Assembly (NCBI GenBank): GCA_029953675.1 | Contig: JAMWBK010000005.1 | Location: 2,251,001-2,315,000, forward strand | Length of the DNA stretch: 64,000 bases | Source of the DNA: Rhodosorus marinus | Lineage: Eukaryota > Rhodophyta > Stylonematophyceae > Stylonematales > Stylonemataceae | Direction: 5' to 3' | Part shown: positions 60,865 through 64,000 of the stretch, one piece after another | Numbering within the stretch: the stretch's first letter is position 1 | Layout of the letters: each line of letters begins with the position of its first letter | Program-made: the position numbers and the translations under genes | The notes under the pieces: model-generated | What the model saw: only the letters and a program-made list of their open reading frames with translations | Database searches by the model: none | What the model was told of the DNA's origin: nothing

Positions 60865-61479
60865 TCATCCCGGAATCCCAGCCCCAACAGCTGTCGTATG
60901 TTGACCACATTTCTGACCCGTTCAATTTTCTCGGTTCAAGCGTCGGAAAATCAGGCAGCCAGACTCCGTATCCGGCTTCAGCGGTTGACCGAATTCTCGC
61001 CCACACTAGGGTAGCACGGGAAGTCTTCGTTCGGGAGCTGTAGTTGAAATTGCTAGTAGTGAAAGATGGGGAAGAGGAAGAGTGTGTTCTGGGAGGACTT
61101 GAGGGATTTCATAGATGAGAGCGGGCAGCAAAATGCCAAGCGTCTGCGATGCGGGCAGAACTCATGGTTACCAAACTACTGAAGCTCCTGGTCCTGTGAC
61201 TCGAATAACCAGTCCAGTCCGCTTGCTCCGAGAATAAGTCCCCCGGTGGCTAAGGAATACGAACGGCACAAAGAACTCGCCTCGAGAATAAAGGCGGTTG
61301 AACTCCACCACTGGGTTAACCCAAAAGACACTGAAACGCGACCAACCATATGGTCGATCCCCAAAGTACTCACGCTACCAGAGGACACGAGAAGACTCCC
61401 TTCGGAATGGGCTTCGTCTACTCCCAAGTCTTTGCCACCCGCATCTTCAAACCAATGTTGCCAGCGTGTGAAGTCCAGA

Positions 61480-61605
61480 AATAATAATGATTCATTACAT
61501 GATACCACTATCAGCTAGTAAGTCGGAGAAGTAATGATGATTCATAATATGCCAGCCACACCAAGAAGTAATCATGATTCAATACCTGGACCGAAGATGA
61601 TTGAT
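61480..61605. repeat. short degenerate repeats
   Basis: AATAATGATTCATTA-like words (AGTAATGATGATTCATA, AGTAATCATGATTCAATA, AGATGATTGATTA) occur four times in 125 bp. Confidence 0.5.
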
Positions 61606-62530
61606 TATCAGACTAGCGTTGATTGAATATAGCACGATTTATCGGTCCTGTTTATCGGATGATCAATTGGATCTGTTTTTTCGAAGAATTTCAATCGGAC
61701 ACCATTCTTTTTATACTATTTTTCAATAGTCTATCCACTTCAAGAAATATCGGCACCGTCCGATAAACGTTATCAGAAGGCACTTGACGTAAAGCTACAT
61801 AGAGCCATTTTTAGTGCTATTTTATAGCCCTATGAGGTAGATATATTTTTAATTCATGTCCTATGTTTGTGTTGTTTTTCTTTATAAAATAGTCTATTTT
61901 GAAGTACATTCGTATTATGAAGAAAAATCATCGCCCTATCGTTATAATGAATTATTAAATTACAATTCACAAATACCATACATAGTCTAAGAGACTTCTA
62001 GTGGAGGAAAAGTTTGCGCCGAAGTTCACGGAACACTCGCTTTTCCTCGGCTACTTAGGCTCTGAACAAGCGGATGATGGTGAACATTCGACTGCATACA
62101 CGATTGCAACTTCGAGGTAGAGTCAATGCGAACCTTGCAAACAATGGTTTCACCAGCTCCGAGAACGTAAGCAGGAAAAGGAAGACTTGAAAACAAATTC
62201 TGTACCAGAAGATGTTTATGAGTTGGATACTTTCAGCACATCTTGATCTTGATATCTCTGATATGATCTTAGAGGAGAAAGTCAAGCTGGGACAAGCGAA
62301 GAGATACTCAGCACTCCTTCCGCATCCGCTTCTCAAAGTTTTGCACAGGCCAAAGGGAGCAATGTGGAGATCGGGAAGGTCCTGGAATAATTCGAGGAAT
62401 CAAACGACTTGCGTAAAAAGTCAATGTTCAAAAAAAAGAGCATACTTCTAGTAATACAACCTGATCACTGTATATCAGAAAGAAAGCCTGAGAGCATGAA
62501 AACTAAGACGAAGATTGGGAGTAGAACAGA
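61606..62530. other. A+T-rich region, no supported gene
   Basis: Contains TCCGATAAACG near 61758 and TTATCGGTCC/TTATCGGATG near 61640, related to words in the 57.7-kb repeat. Short frames at 62055-62451 are not family-like. Confidence 0.4.
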
Positions 62531-62618
62531 TGCTCCGCAACTGAAAGCATTGAAAAACAAGGCCTCAACGAGTGGTAAACGGGTGTGGTAAGCCACAAAC
62601 CAAACATAAACACGCCAA
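62531..62618 (-). pseudogene. truncated copy of the 3' half of U2 snRNA
   Basis: TGCTCCGCAACTGAAAGCAT and GGTAAACGGGTGTGGTAAGC, then CCAAACATAAAC, follow the U2 gene at 31021-31103 in order and spacing, with about 80% identity by eye. The match stops at the Sm site; the conserved U2 5' half is absent. It is in the same orientation as the full gene and lies in the mobile-element region. Confidence 0.8.
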
Positions 62619-62977
62619 GAAACAGATGCCGCGGCCAGCCTCTCCGGGGAAGCTCTTGACCTCAACTCTCCTGGTTACAACCGACTGCAACAAGCAACGC
62701 GTTCAACATGTATAGTACATCTCAGTTCTCTAAACACGAAGAGGTCTTCTTCGCTTGATCAAGGGGTGCATGATAAAACAATCGCTGAAACGTCAGATAT
62801 CGAACCGCAGACGGATGCACTTCAACCACACCTCCGCCATAGAACCCTTGTTCGACAGATTCTGTGTTCTTACTCCCTTAGCCATCCAACAGAAGCGATC
62901 TTACAAGCTCGAACCCTATCCCATCGATTTCACAACTTCGAATCTTCTCCTGGAGTTCGCACCGAAGAACACCTCGG

Positions 62978-63133
62978 CATAGGGCCATAGTGCATCAAAG
63001 TTTTAGCTGGCCGGTTGGAATCGACGATTTGGGTTTAGTATAGGGCATAATTTAGGCAAACCCGGTGAAATTAGTACCGCTATCTGCATAGGGCAGATAG
63101 GGCCGGCCCTATGCTCCCATAGGGCGCGCCCTA
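62978..63133. repeat. ATAGGGC-rich palindrome cluster
   Basis: CTATCTGC/GCAGATAG (63080-63100), ATAGGGCCGGCCCTAT (63097-63112) and TAGGGCGCGCCCTA (63120-63133) are perfect palindromes in a row. ATAGGGC also occurs at about 62979 and 63044. No gene is present. Confidence 0.85.
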
Positions 63134-63184
63134 ATAAGAGATTCAGGGGTTCTCAAAAGCGCGGGAACTTTTCACCTGGTTTGC

Positions 63185-63262
63185 AGGGTTGAGAGCTGGG
63201 GTGTCCTAACATCTGGGGTGGCCTCACATCTGGGGTGGCCTCACACCCCAGCTCTCAACCCT
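63185..63262. repeat. 20-bp perfect inverted repeat with direct repeats in the loop
   Basis: Arms AGGGTTGAGAGCTGGGGTGT (63185-63204) and its exact complement (63243-63262). The 38-nt loop holds two copies of ACATCTGGGGTGGCCTC. It could fold as a long hairpin or be the end of a small DNA element. Confidence 0.9.
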
Positions 63263-64000
63263 CAATATACAGTGGTTTTTGAGCTTTTCTTAAAGCACTT
63301 TGCTGAGTATATAGCGTTTTCCGCCTTTCACACTTCTTGACACTTTTTTGCACTCGTATTGTTTTCCGTGGTACCCCTCCAGGTTGAACAGGCGTTCTCA
63401 CGAAAAGCCCACCAGACAACTTTCATCAGCCTCACGACGCATCACGCACTTTCCAACCACGCAGCTTTCGTCTGGTTCGAGACGGATCACACACTTGAGC
63501 TAGAGGCTGAACCCTCGACTAACCCGAGGCTAGCCTTGCGAGGAGCTGGAGACGTGTTAAGGGAGCAGGTGAATGAGAGTGCGGGTTTTCGTTGCTTACG
63601 AGGGTTCTGCCAGGACTTGTAGTCGCCGCCGAGATCCTGCCGATCCGGGAATTTCCCGTCCTTACCTGCCATGGTCCAGAAAGGCATTGCCATGAGAGCA
63701 GACGACCGCGCTGAGCGCAGGCAGGCGTGTTTCACTGATCTGCGACGCCTGTTTGAGCTACGAACGGGACCAAGACATCTCGAAGTAGCCCTTGCAACAG
63801 GCGTAATCTAAAACTAAACGTTTTGTTTTACTCATATATGTCGTCATCGCCTGGGGACAGAAGCTGCAAGCCCCCAAGCAGCAAACGGCACGTGCTCCAG
63901 TACCATCCGCAGAACAGTGGAACCCTAAAAGTGCTGGTTATATCCAGATGACCTCGGGATCCAAAGAATTTCAAGTCCACTTTTTTCTGGGGCAGGGTTT
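63263..64000. other. right edge, no supported gene
   Basis: Opposed frames at 63359-63622 (+) and 63487-63735 (-) overlap and are not family-like. AAAACTAAACGTTTTGTTTT near 63811 is partly palindromic. Confidence 0.35.

Noticed and set aside
63359-63735. Opposed frames at the right edge
   Set aside because: They overlap on opposite strands, have no clear start and match nothing.

Overview
The window is nuclear DNA of an intron-rich photosynthetic eukaryote, most probably a red alga. Genes are split by many GT-AG introns of about 60-270 nt. There is a U2 snRNA gene, nuclear-type tRNAs, spliceosome proteins, a mitochondrial complex I subunit and a light-harvesting chlorophyll protein of the LHCR type. 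Several predicted plastid proteins begin with a phenylalanine within the first five residues (MAFV, MAFT, MDVGFV, MDTGFV). That is the targeting style of red algae and glaucophytes, and glaucophytes lack LHCs. No bipartite signal peptide is visible, so the plastid looks primary. The species itself cannot be named from the sequence.

Layout. 0-5 kb: a possible gene tail, a small bZIP factor (-), a long strand-skewed leader region and a PrxQ/Dot5-type peroxiredoxin (+). 5.5-10 kb: CWF19-like splicing factor (-) and a WrbA-like quinone reductase (-). 10-11.8 kb: non-coding, with a diverged tandem repeat of about 485 bp. 11.9-24.4 kb: one very large BEACH-family gene (+). 24.5-30.8 kb: an unrecognised gene and the DEAH helicase PRP16 (+). 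31.0-31.2 kb: U2 snRNA (-). 33.0-33.8 kb: LHCR (-). 35.3-38.9 kb: two unrecognised genes and a DCAF4-like WD40 protein (+). 39.5-40.4 kb: a helical protein of unknown function (-). 42.2-43.5 kb: diaminopimelate epimerase (-). 43.7-45.8 kb: a doubtful gene and a plastid ECF-type ABC ATPase (+). 45.9-46.7 kb: NDUFA13/GRIM-19 (-). 48.1-51.9 kb: enoyl-CoA hydratase and fumarylacetoacetase (+). 52.4-54.5 kb: FIST-domain protein (-). 55.3-57.5 kb: tRNA-Pro and two tRNA-Phe genes.

From about 57.7 kb to the right end the window is mobile-element territory. It holds a 47-bp tandem repeat, several fragments of the C-terminal end of a non-LTR-like reverse transcriptase in both orientations, a small internally deleted Ty1/copia element with two LTRs, a truncated copy of the 3' half of U2 snRNA, a cluster of perfect palindromes and a 20-bp perfect inverted repeat.

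The genes are not an operon, and neighbours belong to unrelated pathways. Functional links are loose: PRP16, CWF19 and U2 all serve the spliceosome, and CWF19/PRP16 act at successive steps around the first and second transesterification and lariat handling. dapF, LHCR and the ECF ATPase serve the plastid. NDUFA13, ECHS1 and FAH serve mitochondrial or amino/fatty-acid catabolism. No clearly new multi-gene system was found. The strongest unusual points are the altered basic region of the bZIP factor, the U2 3'-half copy, the nested TE region and the strand-skewed gene leaders. Exon limits are read by eye from splice consensus and family similarity and need transcript support.
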